NCBI GenBank assembly: GCA_963732905.1
Contig: CAVTBM010000008.1
Coordinates: forward strand, 186,001-250,000
Length of the DNA: 64,000 nt
Direction of reading: 5' to 3'
Origin: DASQZK01 sp963732905
GTDB lineage: Bacteria > Bacteroidota > Bacteroidia > Bacteroidales > GCA-2748055
The first letter of the stretch is position 1; each line of letters starts with the position of its first letter. The notes beneath the pieces are model-generated. The model did not search any database. It worked only from the letters and a program-made list of their open reading frames with translations, and was not told the origin of the DNA. The translations under genes and the position numbers were made by a program. Shown piece after piece: positions 22,568 to 31,845 of this stretch.

Positions 22568-24289
22568 TTACCGGAAAAAAGTGCTGTGGTATACAGCCGG
22601 ATTGCCAGCTGCATCTTTGATATAAAGTTCAAGTTCATGTGAAATACCGGATTTAAGTCGATCAGGATCAAATACATAAAATAACAGATCGAATTTAGGA
22701 TCATACTCAAATAAAACCCAGGTATTATCGATATAGCCTTCGTAGGAAGAAATCCCCGAGAGCTGATCCCTGATGGTGAACCTGACCGACCGCTGACTTC
22801 TCATATCCTTGTTCTGGCTGATATTTAAAGGGATGATGACAGGGGGGACAGTATCTGCTTCAAGGGTAAAATTCCCGAATGCGTTCACAGGTGCTGTTAT
22901 CCAGCCGTTTTTCACCGTGCCGCCCACCCATACAGGATCACCTTTTCGTGGTAAAAGAACAATCCCCGTTTTGCCGGCCAGACTATCGGGAATGTCACTG
23001 GCCAGAATAGAAAGTAAAGCATATTTTTGTAAAGGGACCTCATCTGAATGGATACGGTGAATGTACGGATAAATATTGGTAGCTGAATTTTCCCTGCTAT
23101 AATGGAAATAGGTGTTTTCGTAAAGAGCATTGGCCGGTATACTCAGCCTGATAAGCTCGTTCGAGAAGTAATTTGGATCATACCATTTGAATAATGGGGC
23201 GTCGTCATTTGGAATTTTCTGCGTCATCATGCTTTTTGCGGCGCCCTGCAGTTTGAAATTCAGTGTTGAAGCATTGCCGTAGGCATCCGTGACAAGAATA
23301 GAGATATCTTCTGTTTCTCCCTGAGCAGGACTGATAATTCCGTCATTGAGGCTCAGCTTGTCCATGGAAAGATGCTCACCCGGCTTCCTGTAAAGGTCAT
23401 GGACCTTCCTTTTTGTTAGCATTTCCAGGGAATAATCTACATGGGCATTAACATAGCGGCTTTCATTAAAACTGAATTCATCAGACAGATAATGGTAAAC
23501 CGGTTCATGGTTCACCTGCAATTCGATGGAATATACCGCGCAGCGGTTAGTGGTGCCGTTCATGAAGTCGTAACATTCGATACCCAGACCGACAGGCTCC
23601 GTTGTGGTGATGACGGGAGTGTTTTTCAACTGGTACGTTCCGTTCTCTTCGGAAAGATCATATTCCTTCCTTGATACCCCGGTCCGGTCGTTTGTCTTAC
23701 CCTGCATCCCGTACACAAATAAAGAATACAGATGAGGAGGAATGTTATCCCGGATGTCAAATCCATACCTCAGGACGTTAAGCGGATGCTGATCACCAGT
23801 ATGCCTGATCTCAAAATGCAGGTGCGGCCCGCCTGAACTTCCTGTATTTCCAGAATACGCCACAACTTCACCTTTTTTGACCGGTATGTCCCCCGGAGAT
23901 GGATAGATGTCTACCTCGAAGACATGATTCCGGTACTGGTAGGCTTTTACATACCCTGCAATGGTATCATTGTAAGCACTCAGATGACCGTATAATGAAG
24001 TATACCCTCCGGGATACGTAATATAGAGAGAATGACCGTAACCATTGGTCTGAATTTTAATCCTCGAAACATATCCGTCTTCAATGGCATGGACCTTCTT
24101 TCCGGTCACACCCTGAGTTTTCAGATCGATACCGGAATGAAAGTGATCTGCCCTGAGCTCGGCAAAGTTCCCGCTAAGGAATAACGGAATATCGAGTGGA
24201 GAACGGAATGTATTAGTAATAAATGTATTTTGCGCGTAGGTGTTATTAAACATCAGAAAACCAAACAACAGCAGAATCGTACTCCTCAT
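22568..24289 (-). CDS. Secreted M23-family peptidoglycan endopeptidase
   Basis: A signal peptide (LLLFGFLMFNNTYAQ) leads into an N-terminal peptidase M23 (LytM) domain with zinc ligands His51 and Asp55 (HFHSGIDLKT) and the HxH pair His156/His158 (GPHLHFEIRH), plus His102 (YGHLSAY). All ligands are present, so it is likely an active endopeptidase cutting peptidoglycan cross-links. The remaining 390 residues form beta-rich domains of unknown role (RFTIRDQLSGISSYEGYID is Ig-like near the end). The catalytic domain at the N-terminus is the opposite of many LytM proteins. anmK follows directly. Confidence 0.9.
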   Translation of the reverse strand: MRSTILLLFGFLMFNNTYAQNTFITNTFRSPLDIPLFLSGNFAELRADHFHSGIDLKTQGVTGKKVHAIEDGYVSRIKIQTNGYGHSLYITYPGGYTSLYGHLSAYNDTIAGYVKAYQYRNHVFEVDIYPSPGDIPVKKGEVVAYSGNTGSSGGPHLHFEIRHTGDQHPLNVLRYGFDIRDNIPPHLYSLFVYGMQGKTNDRTGVSRKEYDLSEENGTYQLKNTPVITTTEPVGLGIECYDFMNGTTNRCAVYSIELQVNHEPVYHYLSDEFSFNESRYVNAHVDYSLEMLTKRKVHDLYRKPGEHLSMDKLSLNDGIISPAQGETEDISILVTDAYGNASTLNFKLQGAAKSMMTQKIPNDDAPLFKWYDPNYFSNELIRLSIPANALYENTYFHYSRENSATNIYPYIHRIHSDEVPLQKYALLSILASDIPDSLAGKTGIVLLPRKGDPVWVGGTVKNGWITAPVNAFGNFTLEADTVPPVIIPLNISQNKDMRSQRSVRFTIRDQLSGISSYEGYIDNTWVLFEYDPKFDLLFYVFDPDRLKSGISHELELYIKDAAGNPAVYHSTFFR

Positions 24290-24397
24290 AGATGATTAGA
24301 TTGAGATAAGTTTAAATGTAAACGAATGTAAAACTAAAATATTCCGGGCACTCAAGGAAAAATGAATGCGAATTTTTTTTATTTATGAAAGCAATGT

Positions 24398-24405
24398 TAT
24401 ATTTG
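24398..24405 (+). promoter_or_regulatory. Predicted promoter of the zapA operon
   Basis: TATATTTG matches TAnnTTTG exactly and lies 20 bases before the first start codon. The leader would therefore be very short. Confidence 0.5.
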
Positions 24406-24424
24406 TAGTACCTATTCGTGTGTT

Positions 24425-24718
24425 ATGAATGCAGAACAAATTGAAATACTGGGAACACTCCGGACCAGGATCAGGAATTTAATGAGTATGTACGAAACTG
24501 AAAGGGAAGAGAAGGAGCTGTTAAAACAGGAAAATGCTGAACTGACACAAAAAATGGTCCTTCAGGACAAGCGGATAAGTGAACTTGAGCACAAATATGA
24601 TAATTTAAAAATAGCCAGATCACTGGTATCAAACGGTGAGGATACACATGATGCCAGGATCAAGGTAAACAGGATTGTGCGGGAAATTGATAAATGTATT
24701 GCTCTTTTAAACAGATGA
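24425..24718 (+). CDS. Small coiled-coil protein upstream of zapA, possibly ZapB-like
   Basis: The 97-residue protein is almost wholly helical, with heptads (EREEKELLKQENAELTQKM, ISELEHKYDNLKIA) and a conserved-looking end IVREIDKCIALLNR. It lies 11 bases upstream of zapA, a common arrangement in this phylum. Size, coiled coil and pairing with ZapA suggest a divisome partner similar to ZapB. No defined family motif was seen, so the name is inference. Confidence 0.7.
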   Translation: MNAEQIEILGTLRTRIRNLMSMYETEREEKELLKQENAELTQKMVLQDKRISELEHKYDNLKIARSLVSNGEDTHDARIKVNRIVREIDKCIALLNR

Positions 24719-24729
24719 TGAGGTAATTT

Positions 24730-25032
24730 ATGGATGACAAATTATCCATTAAAGTCAACGTTGCCGAAAGATATTATCCTCTGAGGATTGACAGGGAGGA
24801 TGAAGAAATGATTCGAAGAGCAGCCAGGATGATTAATGAGACAGTGTTACAATATAAGCAGAAGTACGTTGATAAGGATACTCAGGATTTTATAGCGATG
24901 GCTGCTCTACAGTTCGTTATCAAGTTGTTAGAAAATGAAAGCAAGGCCGATTCCGCCCCGATGGAGGAAAGCCTGCATGAAATGAATAATGAACTGGATT
25001 CATTTATCAAAAAGAGTAATAGCGTTCTTTAA
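24730..25032 (+). CDS. zapA: Cell division protein ZapA
   Basis: The 100-residue protein has the ZapA pattern: SIKVNVAERYYPLRIDREDEE, then AARMINETVLQYKQKY, and a C-terminal helix with FIAMAALQFVIKLLENES. ZapA binds FtsZ and promotes Z-ring bundling. A coiled-coil gene precedes it and a structured RNA followed by rny comes after it. Confidence 0.92.
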   Translation: MDDKLSIKVNVAERYYPLRIDREDEEMIRRAARMINETVLQYKQKYVDKDTQDFIAMAALQFVIKLLENESKADSAPMEESLHEMNNELDSFIKKSNSVL

Positions 25033-25053
25033 AATATATATTAGATCAAAGAG

Positions 25054-25083
25054 TTTGCCCGCATTGTTTCTTCAATTCATTTG
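25054..25083 (+). promoter_or_regulatory. Predicted promoter for the RNA between zapA and rny
   Basis: TTTG (25054-25057) and TTCATTTG (25076-25083, one mismatch to TAnnTTTG) are spaced by 18 bases. It would start a transcript near 25,090, separate from zapA. Confidence 0.5.
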
Positions 25084-25089
25084 TGAAAC

Positions 25090-25225
25090 TCAACAGTTAA
25101 AACATTGGAGCCACGCTCAGACTGATTAGAGCAGGCCGCACCCTTAGGGGTTCCACTCCGGTGGTCAGCGGAAGTTCAACCCGGACTGGCAGTTCCAACC
25201 ATGTTAATATGGGGTTTTAATAAAT
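25090..25225 (+). ncRNA. ssrS: Probable 6S RNA
   Basis: The spacer between zapA and rny has a distinct GC-rich block with complementary arms. TTGGA with GCC near 25,106-25,114 pairs with GGC-AGT-TCCAA near 25,190-25,200. Outer AACAT pairs with ATGTT. Inner CGCT pairs with AGCG, leaving an open centre. 6S RNA, which binds the housekeeping RNA polymerase, lies downstream of zapA in many bacteria including this phylum. Position, own promoter and fold agree. The exact ends are approximate and the sequence was not matched to a covariance model. Confidence 0.6.
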
Positions 25226-25232
25226 CTTGGAG

Positions 25233-25249
25233 AAACCTTGCGGGTTTTT
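25233..25249 (+). terminator. Possible terminator of the 6S-like RNA
   Basis: AAACC and GGTTT flank a short loop and are followed by T-rich sequence, 30 bases before the rny ATG. The stem is only about five base pairs, so it is weak. Confidence 0.4.
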
Positions 25250-25277
25250 TATATACAAACGTTTAAGTGTAGGAACC

Positions 25278-26849
25278 ATGAATGAAATTATAATTTCAAT
25301 CATTTCCGCCATCACCATCTGGGATGCAGTCACCGGACTGATTGGGGTGCTGGCAGGAGGTATCGTTTCCTACTTTGTTTTCAATATTGCTCTGAAAAGG
25401 AAAAGTGAAAATATCATCAGGGAAGCGAAAACAGAGGCTGAAGTGATCAAAAAAGACAAGATCCTTCAGGCAAAGGAAAAATTCCTCCAGCTCAAGGCGG
25501 AACATGAAGTAATGATAAATGAGCGTAATGCTAAACTGACTCAAAAAGAGAATGCCTTCAGGCAAAGGGAGTCAACCCTCTCTCAGAAGCAGGAGGAGAT
25601 ACAGCGGAAAAGCCACGAACTCGATGCCATCCGCGAAAATCTTACCGTACAGCTTGAGGTGGTGGAAAAGAAGAAGGATGAACTGGGAAAATCACACCGT
25701 CAACAGGTTGAACAACTGGAAGCTATCTCCGGACTTTCCGCTGAAGAAGCCAAAAGCCAGCTGATCGAATCTCTAAGGGACGAAGCACAGCACGAAGCCA
25801 TGTCGTATATCAGCGAGATCGTCGAAGAGGCTAAGATGACTTCAAGGAAAGAAGCTAGAAAGATAGTGGTCGAAACGATTCAGCGTGTAGCTACTGAACA
25901 AGCCATAGAAAATTCAGTTACCGTGTTCAATATTGATTCGGATGAACTGAAAGGGCGTATTATCGGAAGAGAAGGCCGTAATATCAGGGCACTTGAAGCT
26001 TCCACCGGAGTTGAGATTATTGTGGACGACACTCCGGAGGCTATTATCCTTTCCGCCTTCGACCCGGTGCGGCGTGAAATTGCAAGACTGGCCCTGCATC
26101 AGCTTGTTTCCGACGGAAGAATCCACCCGGCACGTATTGAAGAAGTGGTGGAAAAAACTAAAAAACAGATCGAAGACGAAATCGTTGAAGTTGGAAAACG
26201 GACAGCCATAGACCTTGGTATTCATGGCCTTCATCCTGAGCTGATTCGCCTGATCGGCAAAATGAAATACCGCTCTTCCTACGGACAGAATCTCCTGCAG
26301 CATTCACGCGAAGTGGCTAACCTGTGTTCCATCATGGCCACAGAATTGGGATTGAATGCCAAAATGGCAAAGCGTGCCGGACTCTTGCACGATATTGGTA
26401 AAGTTCCCGACGACGAACCGGAACTGCCACATGCAATCCTGGGTATGAAGCTGGCCGAAAAATACAAGGAAAAACCTGAAGTCTGTAATGCCATCGGTGC
26501 ACACCACGACGAAGTGGAAATGACAAGTATGATCTCTCCCATTGTACAGGTGTGCGACGCTATTTCAGGAGCCCGGCCAGGTGCCAGACGCGAAGTGGTG
26601 GAATCGTACATCAAGAGACTTAAAGAACTTGAATCACTGGCACTTTCATATCCCGGAGTATTGAAAACGTATGCCATACAGGCAGGTCGCGAACTCAGGG
26701 TAATCGTGGGCAGTGAAAAAGTGTCTGATAAAGAGGCAGAAGCCCTCTCCTTCGATATAGCAAAGAAAATTCAGACTGAAATGACCTATCCGGGGCAGGT
26801 GAAAATTACGGTTATCAGGGAAACCAGGGCTGTAAGCTTTGCAAAATAG
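25278..26849 (+). CDS. rny: Ribonuclease Y
   Basis: The 523-residue protein has an N-terminal membrane helix (GLIGVLAGGIVSYFVFNIAL), a long coiled coil (about 40-200), a KH domain with KGRIIGREGRNIRALEASTG (about 215-240), and an HD domain with the LLHDIGKVPDDEPELPHA motif near residue 370. RNase Y is the membrane-bound endonuclease that starts mRNA decay. The ATG at 25278 gives the normal family length; the in-frame TTG at 25227 would place extra residues across the preceding hairpin and is rejected. Confidence 0.95.
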   Translation: MNEIIISIISAITIWDAVTGLIGVLAGGIVSYFVFNIALKRKSENIIREAKTEAEVIKKDKILQAKEKFLQLKAEHEVMINERNAKLTQKENAFRQRESTLSQKQEEIQRKSHELDAIRENLTVQLEVVEKKKDELGKSHRQQVEQLEAISGLSAEEAKSQLIESLRDEAQHEAMSYISEIVEEAKMTSRKEARKIVVETIQRVATEQAIENSVTVFNIDSDELKGRIIGREGRNIRALEASTGVEIIVDDTPEAIILSAFDPVRREIARLALHQLVSDGRIHPARIEEVVEKTKKQIEDEIVEVGKRTAIDLGIHGLHPELIRLIGKMKYRSSYGQNLLQHSREVANLCSIMATELGLNAKMAKRAGLLHDIGKVPDDEPELPHAILGMKLAEKYKEKPEVCNAIGAHHDEVEMTSMISPIVQVCDAISGARPGARREVVESYIKRLKELESLALSYPGVLKTYAIQAGRELRVIVGSEKVSDKEAEALSFDIAKKIQTEMTYPGQVKITVIRETRAVSFAK

Positions 26850-26988
26850 GTTTAAATGAAACCCGCAGGATTGATGACAAAATAACCGATCCGACTGAGG
26901 CAGAGAGATGCGGAGCTAAAAGTAGCCCATGTAATAATCGATCCAGTGTGGTTCCATGAGCCCAGTAACTTAAACAAACTATCTTCGA

Positions 26989-28041
26989 ATGAAAATACTG
27001 ATCACCGGAACAGCAGGTTTCATCGGTTTTCATCTGGCACAGAAATTATCAGGAGAAAACCATGATGTTCTCGGACTGGACAGTATAAATGATTATTACG
27101 ACATCAGACTGAAGTATGATCGTTTGAAACAGGCCGGGTTTACGGATCAGTCCTTTCCATATGGAAAACCCGTTCAGAGTTCAAAAACAGGACATTTGCA
27201 ATTCGTGAAGGCGGAGCTTGAGGATAAGGAAACCATCCTCAGGCTTTTCGATTTTTACCGGCCTGAAGTGGTGGTCAATCTCGCCGCACAGGCAGGAGTA
27301 AGGCACAGCCTGACTCATCCCGAATCATATATCAGTGCAAACATTACCGGCTTTCTTAATATTCTGGAAGCCTGCCGTAAATTTACGGTCAGTCATTTGA
27401 TCTATGCCAGCAGCTCAAGTGTATATGGTCTGAATAAATCCATGCCCTTTTCCGTTCATAAGAGCGTGAATCACCCTGTCAGCCTTTATGCGGCAAGTAA
27501 AAAAACCAATGAGCTCATGGCGCATACTTACAGTCATCTGTTTGGTATTCCAACTACAGGACTGAGGTTTTTTACCGTATATGGCCCCTGGGGTCGTCCC
27601 GACATGGCACTGTTCCTTTTTACCAAAGCCATGCTGAATGATGAGCCTATCAAAGTCTTTAACCATGGAAAAATGGAACGGGATTTTACCTATGTGGATG
27701 ATATCGTTAACGGGATCTCCCGGATGATAAGCGTTCCGGCTGAGCCCAATCCGTCATGGGATCCTGAAAATCCTGATCCCGCCTCATCATCCGCACCATT
27801 CCGGGTATACAATATAGGGAACAATAAACCGGTGAAATTACTTGATTTTATAAAGGCGATTGAAAAGTATACGGGCAAAAAAGCCATTATGGAAATGGAG
27901 CCTATTCAACCCGGTGATGTGGAGAAAACCTGGGCAAACGTGGATGATTTGATAGGAAGGTTCAACTATAAACCTGACACCCCTGTGGATGAGGGTATTA
28001 AGCGGTTTATCGATTGGTATAAAATGTATTACGGCTTTTAA
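26989..28041 (+). CDS. NAD-dependent nucleotide-sugar epimerase, UDP-glucuronate 4-epimerase-like
   Basis: An extended short-chain dehydrogenase of 350 residues. It has an NAD-binding GTAGFIGFHLA at the N-terminus, the catalytic YxxxK (Tyr167 and Lys171 in LYAASKKTNEL), the active Ser in YASSSSVYG, and LRFFTVYGPWGRPDMA, which is typical of UDP-glucuronate 4-epimerases of capsule pathways. It probably supplies UDP-galacturonate for surface polysaccharide. It is monocistronic; the convergent neighbour overlaps it by four bases (28038-28041). Other sugar specificities in the same family are possible. Confidence 0.85.
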   Translation: MKILITGTAGFIGFHLAQKLSGENHDVLGLDSINDYYDIRLKYDRLKQAGFTDQSFPYGKPVQSSKTGHLQFVKAELEDKETILRLFDFYRPEVVVNLAAQAGVRHSLTHPESYISANITGFLNILEACRKFTVSHLIYASSSSVYGLNKSMPFSVHKSVNHPVSLYAASKKTNELMAHTYSHLFGIPTTGLRFFTVYGPWGRPDMALFLFTKAMLNDEPIKVFNHGKMERDFTYVDDIVNGISRMISVPAEPNPSWDPENPDPASSSAPFRVYNIGNNKPVKLLDFIKAIEKYTGKKAIMEMEPIQPGDVEKTWANVDDLIGRFNYKPDTPVDEGIKRFIDWYKMYYGF

Positions 28042-28907
28042 CCTGTTGCAGCCGAGGCCCTGATAATATTCAGAAGAAGGTTTGCCTGTTCGGTCTTGTC
28101 AGCATACCCCATCTTTTCATACGAAAAAATCAGATTTCTTAATACCCTTTCAATCGTTGTGATATTGCTGCAGGGAGTAAAATATTCCTTCCTGGGCTCC
28201 AGTTTCTGTTGCGTGAGAAACCGGTCAATATCCTTCCGGCTCAGAACTAAACCCCGGTTGAACGGATTGATGTAAAAAAGAATATGATAGGGATCTTCCG
28301 TATAAGTCTGGTCCTTGTACGCCAGAATATAATTCAGAGGAAGATTGACACCATAAACCGGAATCTCTAACTTTTCCGCTACCACCGAATAAATGATAGC
28401 CAGTGAAATGGGATTGCCTTTCCTGGTTTCAAAAACCTGGTTTATAAATGAGTTCCTCGGCGAGTAAAAATTGGCGGAATTTCTGGAAAACTTGTGCACC
28501 CCGAATATGATGTGATTCAGGATCCTGACCTTCTCCAAAGCAGTAAGATTGTCGTGTAATTCAAGCCAGGCATCCTTCCGGAGCAATTCAATTTGTTCTT
28601 CTATTTCACTGTAATAAAGGTCGGGATATTGATATTTGGCAACAAGGTATGCTCCGTACAGCAGATTCAGTCCGCCTGTGCTAACCCATATCCGTAATTC
28701 TTCGCATACATATTCAAACTGGATGTTATGGATCAGGTCTTCAATCCTTTCCTGCAAATCCGGGCTGAGCGATGATTCCCACGCTTTCTCCAGACTGGGG
28801 ACAGCTTCGATGCCCCGTTCCCTGAGTTTCTCGGAAACTACCCTGAAAACCTCCTTGTCAGGGTCGTCGAGCAAGTTAATCAATACTTTTATTTCCTTAT
28901 CAGCCAT
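28038..28907 (-). CDS. SirB1-family transglutaminase-like protein
   Basis: The 289-residue protein has a Transglut_core2 (SirB1) region with FYSPRNSFINQVFETRKGNPISLAIIY split over 150-175, followed by GVNLPLNYILAYKD. The start region has HEAT-like helices (LLDDPDKEVFRVVSEKLRERG). The family has a transglutaminase-like fold without a defined enzymatic role. It follows the nucleoside phosphorylase gene by seven bases on the same strand, suggesting co-transcription. Confidence 0.8.
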   Translation of the reverse strand: MADKEIKVLINLLDDPDKEVFRVVSEKLRERGIEAVPSLEKAWESSLSPDLQERIEDLIHNIQFEYVCEELRIWVSTGGLNLLYGAYLVAKYQYPDLYYSEIEEQIELLRKDAWLELHDNLTALEKVRILNHIIFGVHKFSRNSANFYSPRNSFINQVFETRKGNPISLAIIYSVVAEKLEIPVYGVNLPLNYILAYKDQTYTEDPYHILFYINPFNRGLVLSRKDIDRFLTQQKLEPRKEYFTPCSNITTIERVLRNLIFSYEKMGYADKTEQANLLLNIIRASAATG

Positions 28908-28914
28908 CGTTATA

Positions 28915-29799
28915 TCATTCCTGTTTTTTTAACAGATGATCGAGTGTAAAACGAAGAAGATCGTTCATGACAGGTTCATAATTCCGGATAAACTCACCGG
29001 TAATCCGGTTGGCTATCACGGCACAAATAGTTACAGCCTTATGACCAAGCAGCGAAGAGAGTCCGAAAAGGGCTGAACTCTCCATTTCAAAGTTTGTAAC
29101 TTTAAGATTATTGTATGAAAAATGATGAATTTTATGGTTTAGTTCGGGATCCGCCACCGAAAGCCGGAGCATCCTCCCCTGTGGCCCGTAAAATCCGGGA
29201 GAAGAAAGGGTGATGCCTGAAAAGACGCCGTCATTCAGGATGTTGAACAATTCCTTTGAACTCCAGACAAAATAGGGAACAGGCCGTTTATCGAACCAAT
29301 TTGTATGATTTACAAAGGCCTTTTCTAACCCTTCGTCGCACACACTATACCCATCGGCATAATAGTGAATAAGACCATCAAAACCGCCGGCCACCTGTGA
29401 AAGGACAAAGGAGCCAACACCCAGTTCTTCCTGCAGTCCGCCGGTGGTACCTACCCGGATGAACCGGAGTGTGGTGAGTTCTTTTTTGATTTCTCTTTTG
29501 TCCAGATCTATGTTCGTAATAGCATCCAGTTCATTAAGGACTATATCAATATTGTCGGTGCCAATGCCGGTCGAGATAACACTGATTCGCTTCCCTTTGT
29601 AATGGCCGGTGTGAGTCAGAAACTCCCGGTTCCCTGCTCTGAATTCAACCGAATCAAATAAATCCGATACCTTCTCAACCCGCCCCGGATCCCCGACAAG
29701 GATGATAGTATCGGAAATATCGCCCGGTTTCAGATGCAGGTGATATATGCTTCCGTCTTCATTCAGGATCAGTTCGGATGCCGCCAGAGCCTTGGTCAT
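28915..29799 (-). CDS. Nucleoside phosphorylase (uridine phosphorylase-like)
   Basis: The 294-residue protein is of the PNP/UDP phosphorylase type: ILVGDPGRVEKV near the start (phosphate site), VISTGIGTDNIDIVLNEL, RVGTTGGLQEELGVGSFVLS and the nucleoside-binding NFEMESSALFGLSSLLGHK. It should split nucleosides with phosphate. The motif set fits uridine phosphorylase, but substrate cannot be fixed from sequence. It is divergent from the prohibitin-like gene. Confidence 0.87.
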   Translation of the reverse strand: MTKALAASELILNEDGSIYHLHLKPGDISDTIILVGDPGRVEKVSDLFDSVEFRAGNREFLTHTGHYKGKRISVISTGIGTDNIDIVLNELDAITNIDLDKREIKKELTTLRFIRVGTTGGLQEELGVGSFVLSQVAGGFDGLIHYYADGYSVCDEGLEKAFVNHTNWFDKRPVPYFVWSSKELFNILNDGVFSGITLSSPGFYGPQGRMLRLSVADPELNHKIHHFSYNNLKVTNFEMESSALFGLSSLLGHKAVTICAVIANRITGEFIRNYEPVMNDLLRFTLDHLLKKQE

Positions 29800-29812
29800 G
29801 ATTTACGATTAT

Positions 29813-29842
29813 TTTGATACTGCAAAATTAAAACTATTTTTG
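29813..29842 (+). promoter_or_regulatory. Predicted promoter of the prohibitin-like gene
   Basis: TTTG (29813-29816) and TATTTTTG (29835-29842) are spaced by 18 bases, a near-perfect Bacteroidota promoter. On the other strand TAATTTTG (29823-29830) may serve the nucleoside phosphorylase gene. Confidence 0.65.
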
Positions 29843-29902
29843 CTAAATGTGCAGATTTAATAAGATGCCTGAATATTCATTATAAACAAACACCTTTCAA
29901 TT

Positions 29903-30718
29903 ATGAACAAAAAGTCTCAATTAGCACTGTTAGCCGTTGGCGTGGTAGTTTTAGTCATGATCATTTTCGGTAGTAATATGTTTTATACCGTCAAACCCGG
30001 CGAACGTGCCATCATTTTCCGAAAATTCACTACGGGACTGGACAAGGAACATATCTTTACTCCCGGATTTCATATAGTGGCTCCATGGAACAACTTTATC
30101 AAATATATCGTGAGAGAGCAGAGCAGGGAAGAAACACTGGATGTCCTTGATAAAAACGGTCTGACCCTGAATGTTGATGTTTTTGTGCGGTATAATCCGA
30201 TATATAAGATGCTGGGGTATCTTCACGAAGAAATAGGCCCGGGTTATGTTAATGTTGTGGTCGTTCCCGAGGTCCGGTCCGCAGTCAGACGTATCATGGG
30301 GAAATATGCCGCTGAGGAAATCTACTCTACCAAAAGGGCCCAGGTGGAACAGGAAATTTATGACGAAACAGAAAAGGCACTGCAGAATAAAAATGTAGAG
30401 ATGCAAACCCTGCTCATTCGTTCAATAACTCTTCCCGAACAACTTAAACAGGCTATTGAAAGCAAATTGAAACAGGAACAGGAAGCGCTTGCCTATACCT
30501 TCAGACTTGAAAGAGAAAAGAGTGAAGCCGAAAGAAAACAGATTGAAGCAGAAGGTATTGCTAAATATAACAATATCCTGAGTGCATCCCTGACCGATAA
30601 AATTCTGAAACAAAAAGGGATCGATGCTACCATTCAACTGGCCACATCACAGAATTCTAAAATAGTGGTTATCGGCTCAGGAAAAGACGGTCTGCCGCTT
30701 ATTCTGAACAACAATTAA
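29903..30718 (+). CDS. Prohibitin-family (SPFH) membrane protein
   Basis: The 271-residue protein has an N-terminal membrane helix (LALLAVGVVVLVMIIFGSN), an SPFH/Band 7 domain with TVKPGERAIIFRKF and FTPGFHIVAPW, and a helical region (LKQAIESKLKQEQEALAYTF, EREKSEAERKQIEAEGIAKY). Prohibitin-like proteins form large rings that scaffold membrane proteins and proteases. It is monocistronic with its own promoter; no linked protease gene is present. Confidence 0.9.
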   Translation: MNKKSQLALLAVGVVVLVMIIFGSNMFYTVKPGERAIIFRKFTTGLDKEHIFTPGFHIVAPWNNFIKYIVREQSREETLDVLDKNGLTLNVDVFVRYNPIYKMLGYLHEEIGPGYVNVVVVPEVRSAVRRIMGKYAAEEIYSTKRAQVEQEIYDETEKALQNKNVEMQTLLIRSITLPEQLKQAIESKLKQEQEALAYTFRLEREKSEAERKQIEAEGIAKYNNILSASLTDKILKQKGIDATIQLATSQNSKIVVIGSGKDGLPLILNNN

Positions 30719-30839
30719 CCAGTTTTTACCGGAAAAGTTTTACATTAGCAGATTATCATAGTGCGGGGGCCCGATGCTTCACATCCCTGCATTATGATCA
30801 CGTCTCTGGAATAATACGATACATTCCCCGGAAAAACAT

Positions 30840-30847
30840 TATTTTTG
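30840..30847 (+). promoter_or_regulatory. Predicted promoter of the DUF4293 gene
   Basis: TATTTTTG matches TAnnTTTG exactly and lies 23 bases before the start codon. Confidence 0.4.
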
Positions 30848-30870
30848 CATGAACATCATATTCATATGCC

Positions 30871-31335
30871 ATGATACAACGAATTCAATCCGTATATCTA
30901 TTTCTGGCTACCAGCCTGTATTTTATTATGCTGACCAGTCCGCTGGCCCAGATACAACTGCCCCATGATATCTTTCTTCTTTTCCATCACAACCAGATCA
31001 CAGCTTTGGGTGGTGAAACGTTCCAGCCGGTTTCTGTCTGGCCGGTTACCATATTGATTGTTGCAATCATGCTGACCGGACTTGTGGATATTTTCCTGTT
31101 CAAAAAAAGAACACTGCAGATGCGATTGTGTGTATTCAATATACTTCTGATGTTCGGGCTGGTTGGTCTGATTTACTTCTACACGAAATACACCATCAAT
31201 AGGTTCGACGGCGTAAATTGGGTATTCTTATGGCCGATTGTCGTTCCGTTCATATCGATTATTCTTACCTATCTGGCTCTGAAAGGCATTCAGAAGGATG
31301 ATGCCCTGGTCAAGTCCTATGAACGGATCCGGTAA
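30871..31335 (+). CDS. DUF4293 membrane protein
   Basis: The 154-residue protein begins MIQRIQSVYLFLATSLYFIM, the typical start of this Bacteroidota family, and has four membrane segments (about 8-25, 58-76, 88-106 and 115-135) with a basic cytoplasmic loop (FKKRTLQMR). The function is unknown. It is convergent with pyrI. Confidence 0.85.
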   Translation: MIQRIQSVYLFLATSLYFIMLTSPLAQIQLPHDIFLLFHHNQITALGGETFQPVSVWPVTILIVAIMLTGLVDIFLFKKRTLQMRLCVFNILLMFGLVGLIYFYTKYTINRFDGVNWVFLWPIVVPFISIILTYLALKGIQKDDALVKSYERIR

Positions 31336-31367
31336 TACAGGCAGGACTTTCCAACGGGGTCAGGCTG

Positions 31368-31835
31368 TCAGATAATCTGAAGATTGGCCATATCCGTGAT
31401 CTTTTCGCAATAGTGGCATTTTAAGGACACATTCTGCTTGTCAACTACCGTAAAACGGGTTTTGATCTCTTCATTGTTGGTGATGCACTTTGGGTTCACA
31501 CAACGGACGATACGGGTAATCTCCTCGGGCACTTCCACAACCTTTTTCTCAACTACCTTGTAATCCCGGATGATATTCAGTTTTGCCTGTGGAGCCACCA
31601 GCGCGATTTTGTTGATGTCCTCATTCCTGAAAAAAACGCCGGAAAGCTTGATGATGGCCTTTTTCCCAAGTTTTTTGCTTTCGAGATTTGTGCCAAAGGT
31701 GATCTGGTTGTCGATATGGTCCAGTCCCAGAATAGTGATGACCCTGAAGAGGTCACTGGCAGGGATATGGTCGATGACGGTGCCTTCTTTGATGGCACTT
31801 ACTACGAGATGTGTTCTGTCTTTCATTTCTTCCAT
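31368..31835 (-). CDS. pyrI: Aspartate carbamoyltransferase regulatory subunit
   Basis: The 155-residue protein has the PyrI allosteric domain (SAIKEGTVIDHIPA, ITLGLDHIDNQITFGTNL-like) and the zinc domain with four cysteines (CVNPKCITN and KCHYCEKI). It binds nucleotide effectors and links catalytic trimers. pyrB lies ten bases upstream on the same strand. Confidence 0.95.
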   Translation of the reverse strand: MEEMKDRTHLVVSAIKEGTVIDHIPASDLFRVITILGLDHIDNQITFGTNLESKKLGKKAIIKLSGVFFRNEDINKIALVAPQAKLNIIRDYKVVEKKVVEVPEEITRIVRCVNPKCITNNEEIKTRFTVVDKQNVSLKCHYCEKITDMANLQII

Positions 31836-31845
31836 AATGATATTT

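Noticed and set aside
25227..25277. TTG start for rny giving 17 extra residues
   Set aside because: The extra codons run through the hairpin after the 6S-like RNA; ATG 25278 gives the normal RNase Y membrane start and length.
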